Below are positions 5,695 through 14,170 of a stretch of 25,143 nt of DNA, one piece after another. The stretch comes from JBEEMU01 sp043778315. GTDB lineage: Bacteria; Bacteroidota; Bacteroidia; Chitinophagales; Saprospiraceae. The notes under the pieces were generated by a model. It worked only from the letters and a program-made list of their open reading frames with translations. It was not told the origin of the DNA and did no database searches. Position 1 is the first letter of the stretch. Every line of letters begins with the position of its first letter. Both the position numbers and the translations under genes were made by a program. The DNA lies in the NCBI GenBank assembly GCA_043778315.1, contig JAYWGJ010000240.1, positions 1-25,143 of the forward strand, read 5' to 3'.

Positions 5695-7854
5695 TCACCT
5701 TACCGTAAATCCGCCGCCAAAACCCGCTTCGCTTGGCGCAACGAACACTAATTTGCCTTCGGCGTTTTCCGCCATCAATATCATTCCGTTGCTTTCTATG
5801 CCTTTGAGCATACGCGGCGCGAGGTTCGCGAGTAGCACGACCTGCTGTCCGATGACGGCTTCGGGCGCGTAATGTTGCGCGATGCCTGATACGACGGTGC
5901 GCGTTTCGTAGCCCAAATCGATGGTTAAATGCAGCAATTTATCCGCTTTTTTCACCTTTTCGGCGGTTAAAATAACGCCCGTCCGCAAATCCATTTTACC
6001 AAAATCATCAAAAGTGATTATAGGTTTAGCGGCTTCGTAAGTAGTTGTCGAGTCATCTGTGGGAACGGCTGCGGCTGTTTTTGTATTTTGCAATTTCTCT
6101 ATCTGGTTTTGTATCAATCGCTCGTCGATGCGCACAAAAAGATGCTCGGGCGCATTAATTTTGTGTCCCGAAGGGATAATATTTTCATTATTTGATAGTT
6201 TTTCAACCAAAATAGCCCAATCTCCGTTTTCTAATTCGCTTAACGCTAATATATGGCGTAGTTTTTCGGATACTTTGGGCAAAAACGGTTGCGAAACGAC
6301 GCTTAACGCGCCGACAGCTTGCAAACACACATACAAAACGTCTTTTATCAACTGACTTTCGTGGTCTTTTTTGTATAATTTCCAAGGCTCGTGCGTTTGC
6401 AATGTGCCGTCTATGAGCCGCGAAATATTGAGCATTTCGCTCAACGCCTCTCTAAAATTATACGATTTTATATTTTTTTCTATGTTATCAACACACGTTT
6501 TGGTGCTGTCATAAAACTGCGCCGCATCGATGCCGTTTCCAAATATTGGCACTACGCCGCCATAATATTTATTAATCAAAGTCACTACGCGGTTCACCGA
6601 GTTCGCGAGTGTACCGACGAGTTCACTGTCGTTCGCTTCCCTAAAACCCACCCAAGTAAAGTCCGTATCTTTTTGTTCGGGCATATTTCTAATCATTGCG
6701 TAGCGCAAACTGTCCGCCGCGTTCGGCAGTTCGGCGAAGTCGTCGAGGTATTCGTGCGCCCAAACCGCCCAGTTTCGGGAGGTAGAAATTTTGTCGCCCT
6801 CGAGGTTCACAAACTGATTGGCAGGCACGTTTTTGGGTAAAATGTAATCGCCGTGCGCGTGTAGCATCGCAGGAAAAATGATGCAATGAAACACAATATT
6901 GTCTTTGCCAATAAAATGCACCAGCTCGCATTCGGGGTTTTGCCAATAGGTTTTCCACCAATTTTCGTCTTGATATTGCTCGATGCCTAAGGCTTTTGTG
7001 GCTGAAATGTAGCCAATCGGCGCGTCGAACCAAACATACAAAACCTTGCCTTCCGCTTCTTTTAGCGGTACTTTTATGCCCCAATCCAAATCGCGAGTGA
7101 TGGCTCGAGGCAGCAGTTTATCATCGTCGCCTGCGCCAAGCCACGAGCGGCATTGTCCCAAAACATGGTTTTTCCACGCCGACGGCTCGTGCAGTTGCAC
7201 GCCGTTCACTTCGCCGCGCTCAATCCAGTCGCGCAGCCAATCGGTGTGTTTATCCAACGAAAAATACCAGTGCGTCGTTTCGCGCAACACGGGCGTATTA
7301 CCGCTAAGGGTAGATTTCGGGTTAATTAGCTCGAGCGGCGAAAGCGTAGAGCCGCATTTTTCGCACTGGTCGCCGTAGGCGTTATCGTTCGCGCATTTCG
7401 GGCAAGTACCAGTTATATAGCGGTCGGCGAGAAACTGATTGTACTCGGCATCGTAATACTGCTCCGAAGTTTTGGTTTCAAACTCGCCTTTCGCCTCCAA
7501 ATTCAAGAAAAAATCTTGTGCCGTTTGGTGGTGCAGCGCGTCGGAAGTGCGGTGATAAATATCGAAAGAAACACCCAAACGGTCAAAAGTATTTTTTATT
7601 TGCGCGTCGTATTTGTCCACAATTTCTTGCGGCGTGATGCCTTCTTTTTTTGCTCTGATAGTGATAGCCGCGCCGTGTTCGTCGCTGCCGCAGACAAACA
7701 CCACGTCATTGCCCGCCAGCCGTTGATAGCGGGCATAGATGTCGGCGGTGAGGTACGCGCCTGCGAGATGACCGATGTGCAAAGGTCCGTTTGCGTAGGG
7801 CAACGCGGCGGTGATGAGGTGTTTGGTGGGCGTTTTCGTTTTATTTACAGACAT
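5695..7854 (-). CDS. metG: Methionyl-tRNA synthetase
   Basis: 719 residues from the chosen start. Class I aminoacyl-tRNA synthetase that charges tRNA-Met in the cytosol. The HIGH motif is HIGH at 26-29 in the usual ALPYANGPLHIGHLAGAY context. A zinc knuckle has Cys151, Cys154, Cys164 and Cys167. The KMSKS loop is the KISTSR variant at 355-360. The anticodon-binding helices follow, with a linker near 600. A C-terminal EMAP/Trbp111-like tRNA-binding domain occupies about 615-719 (MDLRTGVI..AEKVKKADKLL, LAPRMLKG..S.GM.L). This is the MetG1 long form with a fused dimerisation and tRNA-binding domain. The open frame extends 51 codons further upstream, but that part is not synthetase-like and holds the -7 box at 7874-7881, so the ATG at 7852-7854 is chosen. 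Confidence 0.97.
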   Translation of the reverse strand: MSVNKTKTPTKHLITAALPYANGPLHIGHLAGAYLTADIYARYQRLAGNDVVFVCGSDEHGAAITIRAKKEGITPQEIVDKYDAQIKNTFDRLGVSFDIYHRTSDALHHQTAQDFFLNLEAKGEFETKTSEQYYDAEYNQFLADRYITGTCPKCANDNAYGDQCEKCGSTLSPLELINPKSTLSGNTPVLRETTHWYFSLDKHTDWLRDWIERGEVNGVQLHEPSAWKNHVLGQCRSWLGAGDDDKLLPRAITRDLDWGIKVPLKEAEGKVLYVWFDAPIGYISATKALGIEQYQDENWWKTYWQNPECELVHFIGKDNIVFHCIIFPAMLHAHGDYILPKNVPANQFVNLEGDKISTSRNWAVWAHEYLDDFAELPNAADSLRYAMIRNMPEQKDTDFTWVGFREANDSELVGTLANSVNRVVTLINKYYGGVVPIFGNGIDAAQFYDSTKTCVDNIEKNIKSYNFREALSEMLNISRLIDGTLQTHEPWKLYKKDHESQLIKDVLYVCLQAVGALSVVSQPFLPKVSEKLRHILALSELENGDWAILVEKLSNNENIIPSGHKINAPEHLFVRIDERLIQNQIEKLQNTKTAAAVPTDDSTTTYEAAKPIITFDDFGKMDLRTGVILTAEKVKKADKLLHLTIDLGYETRTVVSGIAQHYAPEAVIGQQVVLLANLAPRMLKGIESNGMILMAENAEGKLVFVAPSEAGFGGGFTVR

Positions 7855-7873
7855 AAAATTTATTTTTGAGCCG

Positions 7874-7881
7874 CAAATATA
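7874..7881 (-). promoter_or_regulatory. Candidate -7 box for metG
   Basis: The minus strand reads TATATTTG, 19 bases before the chosen ATG. This supports the shorter start. The -33 region is weak. Confidence 0.45.
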
Positions 7882-7958
7882 AGGATATGTTTTAAAATAA
7901 ACGACATTATTGGGAATGGAGCAAAATAGCTGGGACAACCAAAACCTATAATTCCAAC

Positions 7959-8642
7959 TCACTTCACCGCCACTCCGTAGCAAATATATTTCCAACCTTC
8001 GGGACATATTTTATTCAAAACCGCTTCGTCGATAGTTGCCAATAGCTTTCGTTGGGTTTCGGTTCTGCCAAACGTGGCGAGTACGCCCGTTGTTTGTAGG
8101 TCGTGCGACGAGAATTTTGCTAAAAACTTAGGCATTTCGTCCAGCGAAACGTACCGCCAATAAGTTGCCCATTGCACAAATCTTTTTCTCAACCGTTGGT
8201 GAAAAGGCGACGCGATTAAATTTTCTGCAAATAATAACTTCCCTCCCGGTTTTAGTGCTTTATAGATTTGGTCAAAAACTTTTTGTTGTTGCTCGATATT
8301 GCCATTGCGCCCAATTCCGCCAATAATTGACTTAAATACGATAACGTCAAAAAAGTTTTCGTAGGGAATATTCGTCGCGTCAATGTCTTGATATTTTATA
8401 AGCGAACCAATATTGTATTGCGAATGCAGTTGTCCAGCCGCATTTGCGGCATCTTGCAGGTCGGAACAAATGGTTTCCTTGCCTTTTAATGCCAACCAAA
8501 GCGACAGTCCGCCTTGTCGCCCGCCGAGTTCAAGCCCAATTTGCACCTTATCCCAGTCGACACTATTGTCCCAATAGTCAATCGTTTTGACCCACGATTT
8601 AATGTCCCATTGTATAATATCCTTGCTTAACGCTGTTGTCAT
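7959..8642 (-). CDS. Class I SAM-dependent methyltransferase
   Basis: 227 residues, cytosolic. A Rossmann-type methyltransferase core: motif I LELGGRQGG at about 38-45, an acidic residue after strand 2 (ICSDLQD), DIDATNIPY and FDVIVFKS (motif IV region), and a LKPGGKLLFAENL post-core segment typical of ubiE/methyltransferase-11 enzymes. The 130-185 region (QRLRKRFVQWATYWRY...) is a likely substrate-recognition insert. The substrate cannot be read from the sequence; small-molecule, sugar or lipid methylation are all possible, and proximity to glycan genes is not seen here. It is upstream of metG with a 104-base gap and a separate -7 box for metG. Confidence 0.82.
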   Translation of the reverse strand: MTTALSKDIIQWDIKSWVKTIDYWDNSVDWDKVQIGLELGGRQGGLSLWLALKGKETICSDLQDAANAAGQLHSQYNIGSLIKYQDIDATNIPYENFFDVIVFKSIIGGIGRNGNIEQQQKVFDQIYKALKPGGKLLFAENLIASPFHQRLRKRFVQWATYWRYVSLDEMPKFLAKFSSHDLQTTGVLATFGRTETQRKLLATIDEAVLNKICPEGWKYICYGVAVK

Positions 8643-8688
8643 TTTTTTATTACTATTGCTAATGCACGCACAGAATTGCGGTACATCA

Positions 8689-8696
8689 CAAAGTTA
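8689..8696 (-). promoter_or_regulatory. Candidate -7 box for the methyltransferase gene
   Basis: The minus strand reads TAACTTTG, 46 bases before the ATG at 8642. Upstream is an A/T-rich tract without a clear TTG at the right distance. Confidence 0.4.
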
Positions 8697-8780
8697 AGTT
8701 ATTTTTAAAAATAAAAAAATATTTTTAAAACTTGAAATAATTAACGGCTCGCAAATTTCCATAAGCTCCTTGTTTTTTTG

Positions 8781-8788
8781 TAAATTTG
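8781..8788 (+). promoter_or_regulatory. Candidate -7 box for the esterase gene
   Basis: TAAATTTG, 37 bases before the ATG at 8826. No correctly spaced -33 element is obvious. Confidence 0.45.
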
Positions 8789-8825
8789 CATTAGGATCAA
8801 TTTTTCTATCAAAAAAACAAAAACT

Positions 8826-9815
8826 ATGAAATTAATAATAGGTTTTTTTCTGCTTGTCGCAACGCATTTGTTTGCCCAAAGCAATGATTTGATTTCGTTG
8901 AAAACGAACAAAACTAACCCAGGCAACCTGAACGGTTTTATACATATTCCAAAAGAAAAAACTCAAAAAGAAAAAAACTCAAATTCGGCAAAAAAACCGT
9001 TAGTTGTGGTTTTGCACGGCTGTCTGCAAAACGCCGAAACGGTGGCGCGACAAGCAGGTTGGAACAAATTGGCAGACGAATACGGCTTTTATGTGTTGTA
9101 TCCGCAACAAAAAATGATTAATAATCCGAACAAATGTTTCGATTGGTTTATAAAAAACGATGTCACAAAAGACAAGGGCGAAGTGCTTTCTATCAAGCAA
9201 ATGGTCGATTTTGCGGTCGATAATTTTGCGGTCGATACCAATAAGATAGTGGTGTACGGCTTGTCGGCGGGTGCGGCGATGAGCGTCGCGTTGCTCGCCG
9301 ATTATCCGCAGACCTTCGAGGCGGGTGCGATACTCGCGGGCGGGGCGTTTTTCCCGACCGATAATCCGTTGAGCGCAATGAAAACGATGACAAGCCCTGA
9401 TGACCGTTCGCCGCAAGAACTCGGCGCGACGGTGCGCGCACAAAACCCAAACTACACGGGACGTTATCCGCGTTTGGTGGTCATGCACGGCACGTCCGAT
9501 TTAGTCGTGAACATCAAAAATTCGCAGCAATTGGTGCAACAATGGACGTATTTACACCAAACTGATGCCATACATAACCAAAAAATCGTTAATTTTAATC
9601 AGAAACCAAATATTACTCGATTTAGTTATTACAATAAAGTAAAAAAAGAAGTGGTGATATATTACGAGGTCAAAAATTTGGCACACGCGTTGATGATTGA
9701 CCCTGGAACGGGCGCGCAACAAGGCGGCGTGATCGGTCTATTCGCCGTCGACAAGGATTTTTTTAGCACTTATTGGATTGCCCTCGATTTGGGTTTGATT
9801 AAAATAAGTAATTAA
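8826..9815 (+). CDS. Secreted PHB depolymerase-family esterase
   Basis: 329 residues. The N-terminus is a clear signal peptide (MKLIIGFFLLVATHLFAQS, cleavage near residue 18-19), with no lipobox Cys. The mature part is an alpha/beta hydrolase: an oxyanion segment VVLHGCLQN at 61-69, nucleophile Ser147 in GLSAG (145-149), a likely acid Asp225 in HGTSDLVV, and a likely histidine His287 in NLAHAL. Cys66 and Cys104 may form the disulfide seen in this family. It belongs to the esterase PHB depolymerase/LpqC (CE1-related) group, which acts on polyesters or on feruloyl and acetyl esters of plant polysaccharides. The actual substrate is not readable. A low-complexity Lys/Asn linker lies at 43-56. It is a single gene, divergent from the methyltransferase gene. 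Confidence 0.88.
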   Translation: MKLIIGFFLLVATHLFAQSNDLISLKTNKTNPGNLNGFIHIPKEKTQKEKNSNSAKKPLVVVLHGCLQNAETVARQAGWNKLADEYGFYVLYPQQKMINNPNKCFDWFIKNDVTKDKGEVLSIKQMVDFAVDNFAVDTNKIVVYGLSAGAAMSVALLADYPQTFEAGAILAGGAFFPTDNPLSAMKTMTSPDDRSPQELGATVRAQNPNYTGRYPRLVVMHGTSDLVVNIKNSQQLVQQWTYLHQTDAIHNQKIVNFNQKPNITRFSYYNKVKKEVVIYYEVKNLAHALMIDPGTGAQQGGVIGLFAVDKDFFSTYWIALDLGLIKISN

Positions 9816-9957
9816 ATGCAGGGCAAGTTTTTAAACCCCGAATTCAACGCAAAGAGGCAAGTTTTTTTGAGTATAAAATTTTTAAACGCAAAAAAGCAGA
9901 AGTGCAAAGAAGCAAAGCAGTGAAATATTTTTTATTGCTACGCAAACAAAAAATCTC
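9816..9957. other. Gene-less spacer with GCAAAG-type repeats
   Basis: No ORF or terminator with a clear T-tract follows the esterase gene. The stretch 9847-9921 has several near-copies of a GCAAAGA/AGCAAAG unit (CGCAAAGAGGCAAG, CGCAAAAAAGCAG, GTGCAAAGAAGCAAAGCAG). Low-grade repeats of this kind are frequent between Bacteroidetes genes. Confidence 0.4.
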
Positions 9958-9998
9958 AAAAAAAAGGAAGGGATAACCGACCAAAGCCGATTATCCCC
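9958..9998 (-). terminator. Terminator-like hairpin on the minus strand
   Basis: On the minus strand GGGATAATCGG pairs with CGGTTATCCC (one mismatch) around a CTTTGGT loop, followed by TTCCTTTTTTTTG. It is 220 bases after the stop of the serine hydrolase gene, unusually far, so it may end a separate transcript. Confidence 0.6.
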
Positions 9999-10146
9999 AC
10001 ATCATCCTAACACCTTATTTAAATTTAAAAAACTTCTTTATAATCATCTTTCTCTTTGGACTACGCCAAAAAACAAAGGTTTAATTAGCTTGCGAAAATA
10101 AATTATAATTATTTAAAACTATTTTGTTTTTGTTTTAATCACAATG
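9958..10146 (-). ncRNA. Candidate small RNA or very short ORF transcript
   Basis: On the minus strand a -7-like TATCTTTG (10154 down to 10147) sits just downstream of the serine hydrolase gene, and the terminator-like hairpin closes the unit at 9958. The predicted transcript is about 180 nt. It contains only a 10-codon reading frame (MIIKKFFKFK) and a GGTGTTAGGATGATG stretch before the hairpin. No -33 TTG is visible at the right spacing. The existence of the RNA is inferred from the promoter/terminator pairing; I do not recognise an Rfam family. Confidence 0.3.
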
Positions 10147-10221
10147 CAAAGATAGAACCAATTTTCATTTTTTAAATTAATCTATATTAAGAAATTGGTT
10201 TACTTTAAAAATCATTCAAAA

Positions 10222-12177
10222 TCACTGAAACGCGGCATAAATAGCGTCGTGTACGCGCTCCCGCACGTCCAATTTATTAATCACGTTGCTACGGTTCGGG
10301 TACACCCGATTAGATAAAAATACAAAAAGCAATTGATTTTGCGGGTCTGCCCAAACGCAGTTGCCCGTGAACCCCGTGTGTCCGTAGGTATCGATTGAGG
10401 CGAGTTTGCCGCAGCCGTTTGTTTTGCGGTCTGCCGATTGTTTATCAAAACCCAAACCGCGATGATGCGCCGCCGTAGTCCCTACAAACTGCTGTACAGT
10501 AGCACTTTGTATATATTGAATATTACCATAAGTACCATTATTGAGTAGCATTTGATACACTACGGCGAGGTCTAAGGCGTTGCTGAATAAGCCCGCGTTG
10601 CCTGCTACGCCGCCCAAAAGTGCCGCGCCTTCGTCGTGTACATAGCCGCGCAAAAGCTGCGCTCGAAACGTATTGTCTTGTTCGGTAGGTGCTATCGCTT
10701 GTGCCGAAAACCGCTCGGTCGGGCTGTAACCGATGTGCCAAAGTCCCATTTGTTGATAAAAAGCGGCATTTGTGAGGTCGTCAATCCGTTCGTTATTTCT
10801 ATCCTCGAGCAGCGCGAGCAGCACATTCATATTCACATCGCTGTACTTAAAACCGCCGCGACTCGGCGTAGGCATCGTATATATAGTGTTGTAAATATTA
10901 TTTACGACCGACTGCGGAATGTACAGCCCGTCCGCTACTTTCACCGTACAGCCCTTCGTGTAAGCGCAACGGTACGCATTAATATTTGCGTTCATATATT
11001 GTTGCACGGGCATCAGGGCAGACAGCCCCGAGGTATGCGTCAGAAACTCGCGGACGGTGTGCGTTCGGAGCGTGCTGTTCGGAATATCTAAGTAGTCGCC
11101 GAGCCGTCCGTCGAGGCTTATCAAACCTTTATCGATGCTTTGCATCACCGATATAGTGGTAGCGGCGGTTTTTGTGATGGACGCGAGGTCATACAAGTTA
11201 TCATTGCTAACTGCCTGATAACCATTGTATTCCATATAGCCAAAAGACTTATTGTAACATACTTTGCCGTTTTTGGCAACCAAAACTTGGCAACCAGGAA
11301 AGGCGTGTGCCGACATCGCGTCGTTTACGATACGCTCTACTGCGGCGAGTTTTTCGCTGCTCGCGCCTACGGCTTCGGGTGCTACAAACTGAAACCGCGA
11401 AGCGACGGTCGCGTCGCCTGTGCCTGCTGCGTATGGTCCGTGCGCGGCGGCGAGTCTGCCTGTTGCGGCTGTACCGCCAAATAAAATTTGTGCGGCTGCG
11501 TCTTGTCGATAGCTGTCTTGCGTTTCTGCGTGTAGCGCGACGATGTTTTTATCAATAAAAGCCAAATTATCTGCCGTCGCGAAATTCACTACTGCCGTAG
11601 CTACAACCTTGGATTTGGTCGTCAATAAATCGATAAAATCGGCATCGCGCTGCGCATCTAAGGCGTAGCCGTTGAGCGCGAGAATCACATTATTATAGCG
11701 CGCACCGTGCGTAGCGATGAGCTGCTCGATAGCGGCGCGGTCGGGTGTAGCGAGGTGCGCCGTGCCTATTTTGGCGTAATCGCCGAGTCGTTGCAAGAAA
11801 AAAGAAGCAGAAGTACTGCCAATTTCTAAAACAAAAAAGCGTTTTTTATCTAAATTTTGATACGGAATAGCATTTTTTATATTATTATTATTATTATTCA
11901 ATAAAACGATGCTCGACTCGGCAGCGCGCAATAACTCCGTATGTATCAAACCTTTCAGGTTTTTGCTATTGCCGACTTCGCTCGACAGCGTAACTAAGCG
12001 GCGAATAGCCGCGCCCGACAGCGCACGAATGCACTCGCGTTGCTGCGCGATAATCGACGGCAAAACATTAATACTTTCATTTGCATTATCATACGCAAAT
12101 GAAAAAGAGGATAGCCCTGCCGCCGCGAAAAGTAAGGACTGAACCGTGCGTCGAGGCATGGATTTGTATGCGTACAT
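10222..12177 (-). CDS. Serine hydrolase (class C beta-lactamase fold) with GH3 C-terminal domain
   Basis: 651 residues from the chosen ATG (12175-12177). An alternative is the ATG at 12157-12159, with a cleaner signal peptide. The longer frame to 12279 crosses the -7 box at 12204-12211 and is rejected. A signal peptide is at about 7-28. Residues 75-250 match the C-terminal domain of GH3 beta-N-acetylglucosaminidases: ELLRAAESSIVLLNN, then a Rossmann-like core, then QDAAAQILFGGTAATGRLAA. Residues 268-650 are a beta-lactamase-family hydrolase with SxxK at Ser333-Lys336 (LASITK), YSD at 445-447 and a C-terminal GHTGFTG. In Bacteroidetes this arrangement normally continues from a full N-terminal GH3 barrel (NagZ-AmiE-like fusion of about 1000 residues). 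Here the catalytic barrel is absent. The likely role is a periplasmic amidase or esterase in muropeptide turnover (inference). Six Asn in a row (94-99) come from an AAT triplet repeat. Confidence 0.85.
   Translation of the reverse strand: MYAYKSMPRRTVQSLLFAAAGLSSFSFAYDNANESINVLPSIIAQQRECIRALSGAAIRRLVTLSSEVGNSKNLKGLIHTELLRAAESSIVLLNNNNNNIKNAIPYQNLDKKRFFVLEIGSTSASFFLQRLGDYAKIGTAHLATPDRAAIEQLIATHGARYNNVILALNGYALDAQRDADFIDLLTTKSKVVATAVVNFATADNLAFIDKNIVALHAETQDSYRQDAAAQILFGGTAATGRLAAAHGPYAAGTGDATVASRFQFVAPEAVGASSEKLAAVERIVNDAMSAHAFPGCQVLVAKNGKVCYNKSFGYMEYNGYQAVSNDNLYDLASITKTAATTISVMQSIDKGLISLDGRLGDYLDIPNSTLRTHTVREFLTHTSGLSALMPVQQYMNANINAYRCAYTKGCTVKVADGLYIPQSVVNNIYNTIYTMPTPSRGGFKYSDVNMNVLLALLEDRNNERIDDLTNAAFYQQMGLWHIGYSPTERFSAQAIAPTEQDNTFRAQLLRGYVHDEGAALLGGVAGNAGLFSNALDLAVVYQMLLNNGTYGNIQYIQSATVQQFVGTTAAHHRGLGFDKQSADRKTNGCGKLASIDTYGHTGFTGNCVWADPQNQLLFVFLSNRVYPNRSNVINKLDVRERVHDAIYAAFQ
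11881..11898. repeat. ATT trinucleotide microsatellite inside a gene
   Basis: Six ATT units, preceded by TAT. On the coding (minus) strand they encode the Asn run at residues 94-99 of the serine hydrolase. Unit gain or loss would change the loop length without shifting the frame. Confidence 0.8.
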
Positions 12178-12203
12178 ATTTTTAGATAGTTGCTTTTTAG
12201 TTG

Positions 12204-12211
12204 CAAAAATA
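12204..12211 (-). promoter_or_regulatory. Candidate -7 box for the serine hydrolase gene
   Basis: The minus strand reads TATTTTTG, with GTT (one base off TTG) 20 bases upstream. It places the transcript start about 25 bases before the ATG at 12177 and excludes the longer reading frame. Confidence 0.5.
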
Positions 12212-12279
12212 CACAAATGGTTTGTTTTTTTAACTAAGGAGCGTAAAATAAATACCTGACTAAATATTAAGTTGTACAT

Positions 12280-12870
12280 TTGTGTATATATAAAGGATTT
12301 TCGAAACAGTATAGTGCAGACGTAGAACCGTTAATATTAATACAGTATGGGCGGTTGTCTGAGCAAGCGCGTCGTCAGTATGCGTGTTTACAGGTTGTAA
12401 AACTAGGCTATGAGTCAAAGGATTATATTCAAAAACTATTAGGAATAGGTCAAAAGACGATAGAGCTGGGACTCCGAGGCGCAGAATATACTGATTTTAT
12501 GTTGGCCTGGTAGCAGTAATTCCTACCGACATCACATCTTCAAAAAGCAACTACTTGACCTTAGCCTAAACATTGGTATCAACTTAGTCATTGCACATTA
12601 TCCACCCTATCATTCCAAATATAACCCTATCGAACATCGCCTATTTTGCCGTGTTGATAGCGTAATGAAAGGCGTTGTTTTTTTCAAGTGATGACCTTGT
12701 AAAACAAATAATAGAAAAACATCTGCCACCCAACGACTACCTGCTATCGCAAGATTAAATCTCAAAACATACCAAAAAGCCATCTCTATTGATAAAAATG
12801 ACACTAACCACAAACGTATATTATCCAATCTGCAACTCCTAAGGAACGCGTCCAAAATAAGTTATCCTAC
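12280..12870 (+). pseudogene. Decayed ISAzo13-type transposase
   Basis: Three reading frames in series give pieces of one transposase. Frame 1 (12280-12513) has the N-terminal helical domain: LSEQARRQYACLQVVKLGY followed by a LLGIGQKTIELGL helix-turn-helix, like the LNERQRR..A.EA..LGYGGI...G.S..TI..G pattern of ISAzo13 transposases. Frame 2 (12509-12691) has the end of the DDE domain: GSSNSYR, then HYPPYHSKYNPIEHRLF, with the catalytic Glu in IEHRLF. Frame 3 (12684-12758) continues as SSDDLVKQIIEKH after a slip at the T-run near 12677-12684. A further piece (NLKTYQKAISID) lies just after. The central part of the catalytic domain, with the first Asp residues, is deleted between the first two frames. 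No terminal inverted repeats or target duplication were found. It is a dead remnant. TTG at 12280 is only the first in-frame start-like codon, not a supported start. Confidence 0.8.
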
Positions 12871-12914
12871 AGAATCTCAGCCTAAATTCAGCCCATTATT
12901 TATTTCCATTCCTT

Positions 12915-14141
12915 ATGAAAAACGCAATCAGTAGATTTTTATCCGCTATACAAATCAGCATCGAGCAACAATCGTTTCATAAACTGACACTCAGTAAGCC
13001 GTCGGCTACGACGGCTGCCAAGCCCGACGGTTTGCAAAATGTTTACGCCCGTTTGATACACCTGAAAGGCGTTCCAAACCTCCAATTTACGCTACGGTAT
13101 AAGTTTAAAGATGTGACGAAAAATTTGCCTGCTTATGATGCGATTAGCTCAATAGAAATATGGTTGTATGATATTTTTTCTACCGCGAATCTACATACTG
13201 CCGATTTGATTTATACTTTGGAGAATAAACGCGACGAGTGGTATTATAATCAAAGCAAAAATAGAAATATAGTCGCTGCGGCGCAAACAAATATACAGCA
13301 AAATGCCCACGACAAGCAAAAAAAACGCTATTTGAACAATACTAATGCTATTTGGCTGCAAAAAATAGGCGTTACGAACCTAAAAGGTGAAATATTGACT
13401 CCGATGCAAGCTAAATATAAGCAGATGGATAAATATTTGGAAGTGGTGGCTGATATTTTGAAGAGTATTAGTGACATCGATAAAGCGGATTTTACGGCAA
13501 TAGATATGGGCGCGGGAAAGGGCTATCTCACTTTTGCGCTTTACGCCTATTATTTGGATTATTTAGCACAGCAAAACAGCGATACAGCGATACAAATAAC
13601 AGGCATAGAGCAACGCCCCGACTTAGTAGCTAAATGCAACGAAATAGCGCAAGCGGCTGATTTTCAAGGACTTAAATTTATTGAAAATACAATTGAAAAT
13701 TATAATATTGATACTAAAATAGACTTACTAATCGCACTGCACGCCTGCGATACTGCAACCGACGATGCTATATATAAAGGTATTTTGGCTTCGGCGAACG
13801 CGATTATGGTTGCGCCGTGCTGCCACAAACAGGTGCGTCGCGACCTCACCGTCCCGCCCGATTTGCAGCCTTTGCTGCGGCACGGCATACTACAAGAGCG
13901 ACAAGCCGAAATGCTGACCGACGCTATTCGCGCCTTAATTTTGGAGGCGAACAGCTATACCGTAAAGGTTTTTGAGTTCATTTCGCTGGAGCATACAGGC
14001 AAAAATGTCATGATTACGGCAGTTAAAAAACAAAAAAACATCTCCGAAACCGAAAAACAGCGTATATTGGTGCAAGTAACCGCCCTGAAAACGCAATTTG
14101 GCATCGCCAAGCATTATTTAGAAGATTTAATGTCTAAATAA
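12915..14141 (+). CDS. SAM-dependent methyltransferase (GSTCD/TRM13-like)
   Basis: 408 residues, cytosolic. An N-terminal domain of about 180 residues has a FTLRYKFKDVTKN segment seen in this Bacteroidetes family. A class I methyltransferase core follows: motif I IDMGAGKGYLTFAL at 196-209, ITGIEQRPDL after strand 2, LLIALHACDTATDDAI at 271-286 (post-motif region) and APCCHK at 300-305. The HACDTATD and PCCHK signatures are those of the methyltransferase domain shared by GSTCD and distantly TRM13-type tRNA 2'-O-methyltransferases. An RNA substrate is therefore plausible, but not shown. No domain looks broken. The start is the ATG at 12915, just after the transposase remnant; no -7 box is evident. 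The next gene follows after 29 bases, so they are probably one operon. Confidence 0.85.
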   Translation: MKNAISRFLSAIQISIEQQSFHKLTLSKPSATTAAKPDGLQNVYARLIHLKGVPNLQFTLRYKFKDVTKNLPAYDAISSIEIWLYDIFSTANLHTADLIYTLENKRDEWYYNQSKNRNIVAAAQTNIQQNAHDKQKKRYLNNTNAIWLQKIGVTNLKGEILTPMQAKYKQMDKYLEVVADILKSISDIDKADFTAIDMGAGKGYLTFALYAYYLDYLAQQNSDTAIQITGIEQRPDLVAKCNEIAQAADFQGLKFIENTIENYNIDTKIDLLIALHACDTATDDAIYKGILASANAIMVAPCCHKQVRRDLTVPPDLQPLLRHGILQERQAEMLTDAIRALILEANSYTVKVFEFISLEHTGKNVMITAVKKQKNISETEKQRILVQVTALKTQFGIAKHYLEDLMSK

Positions 14142-14170
14142 ACCAACTTATTGGTATAAAACCAACAAAA

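Noticed and set aside
7855..8007. 51-codon N-terminal extension of metG
   Set aside because: The extension is not synthetase-like, crosses the -7 box at 7874-7881 and runs into the end of the methyltransferase gene.
9840..9925. GCAAAG-rich stretch as a CRISPR or tandem repeat
   Set aside because: Units differ in length and spacing, with no unique spacers; it is at most a degenerate interspersed repeat.
12178..12279. 34-codon extension of the serine hydrolase
   Set aside because: It crosses the probable promoter and has no signal-peptide logic; the ATG at 12177 (or 12159) is followed by a good signal sequence.
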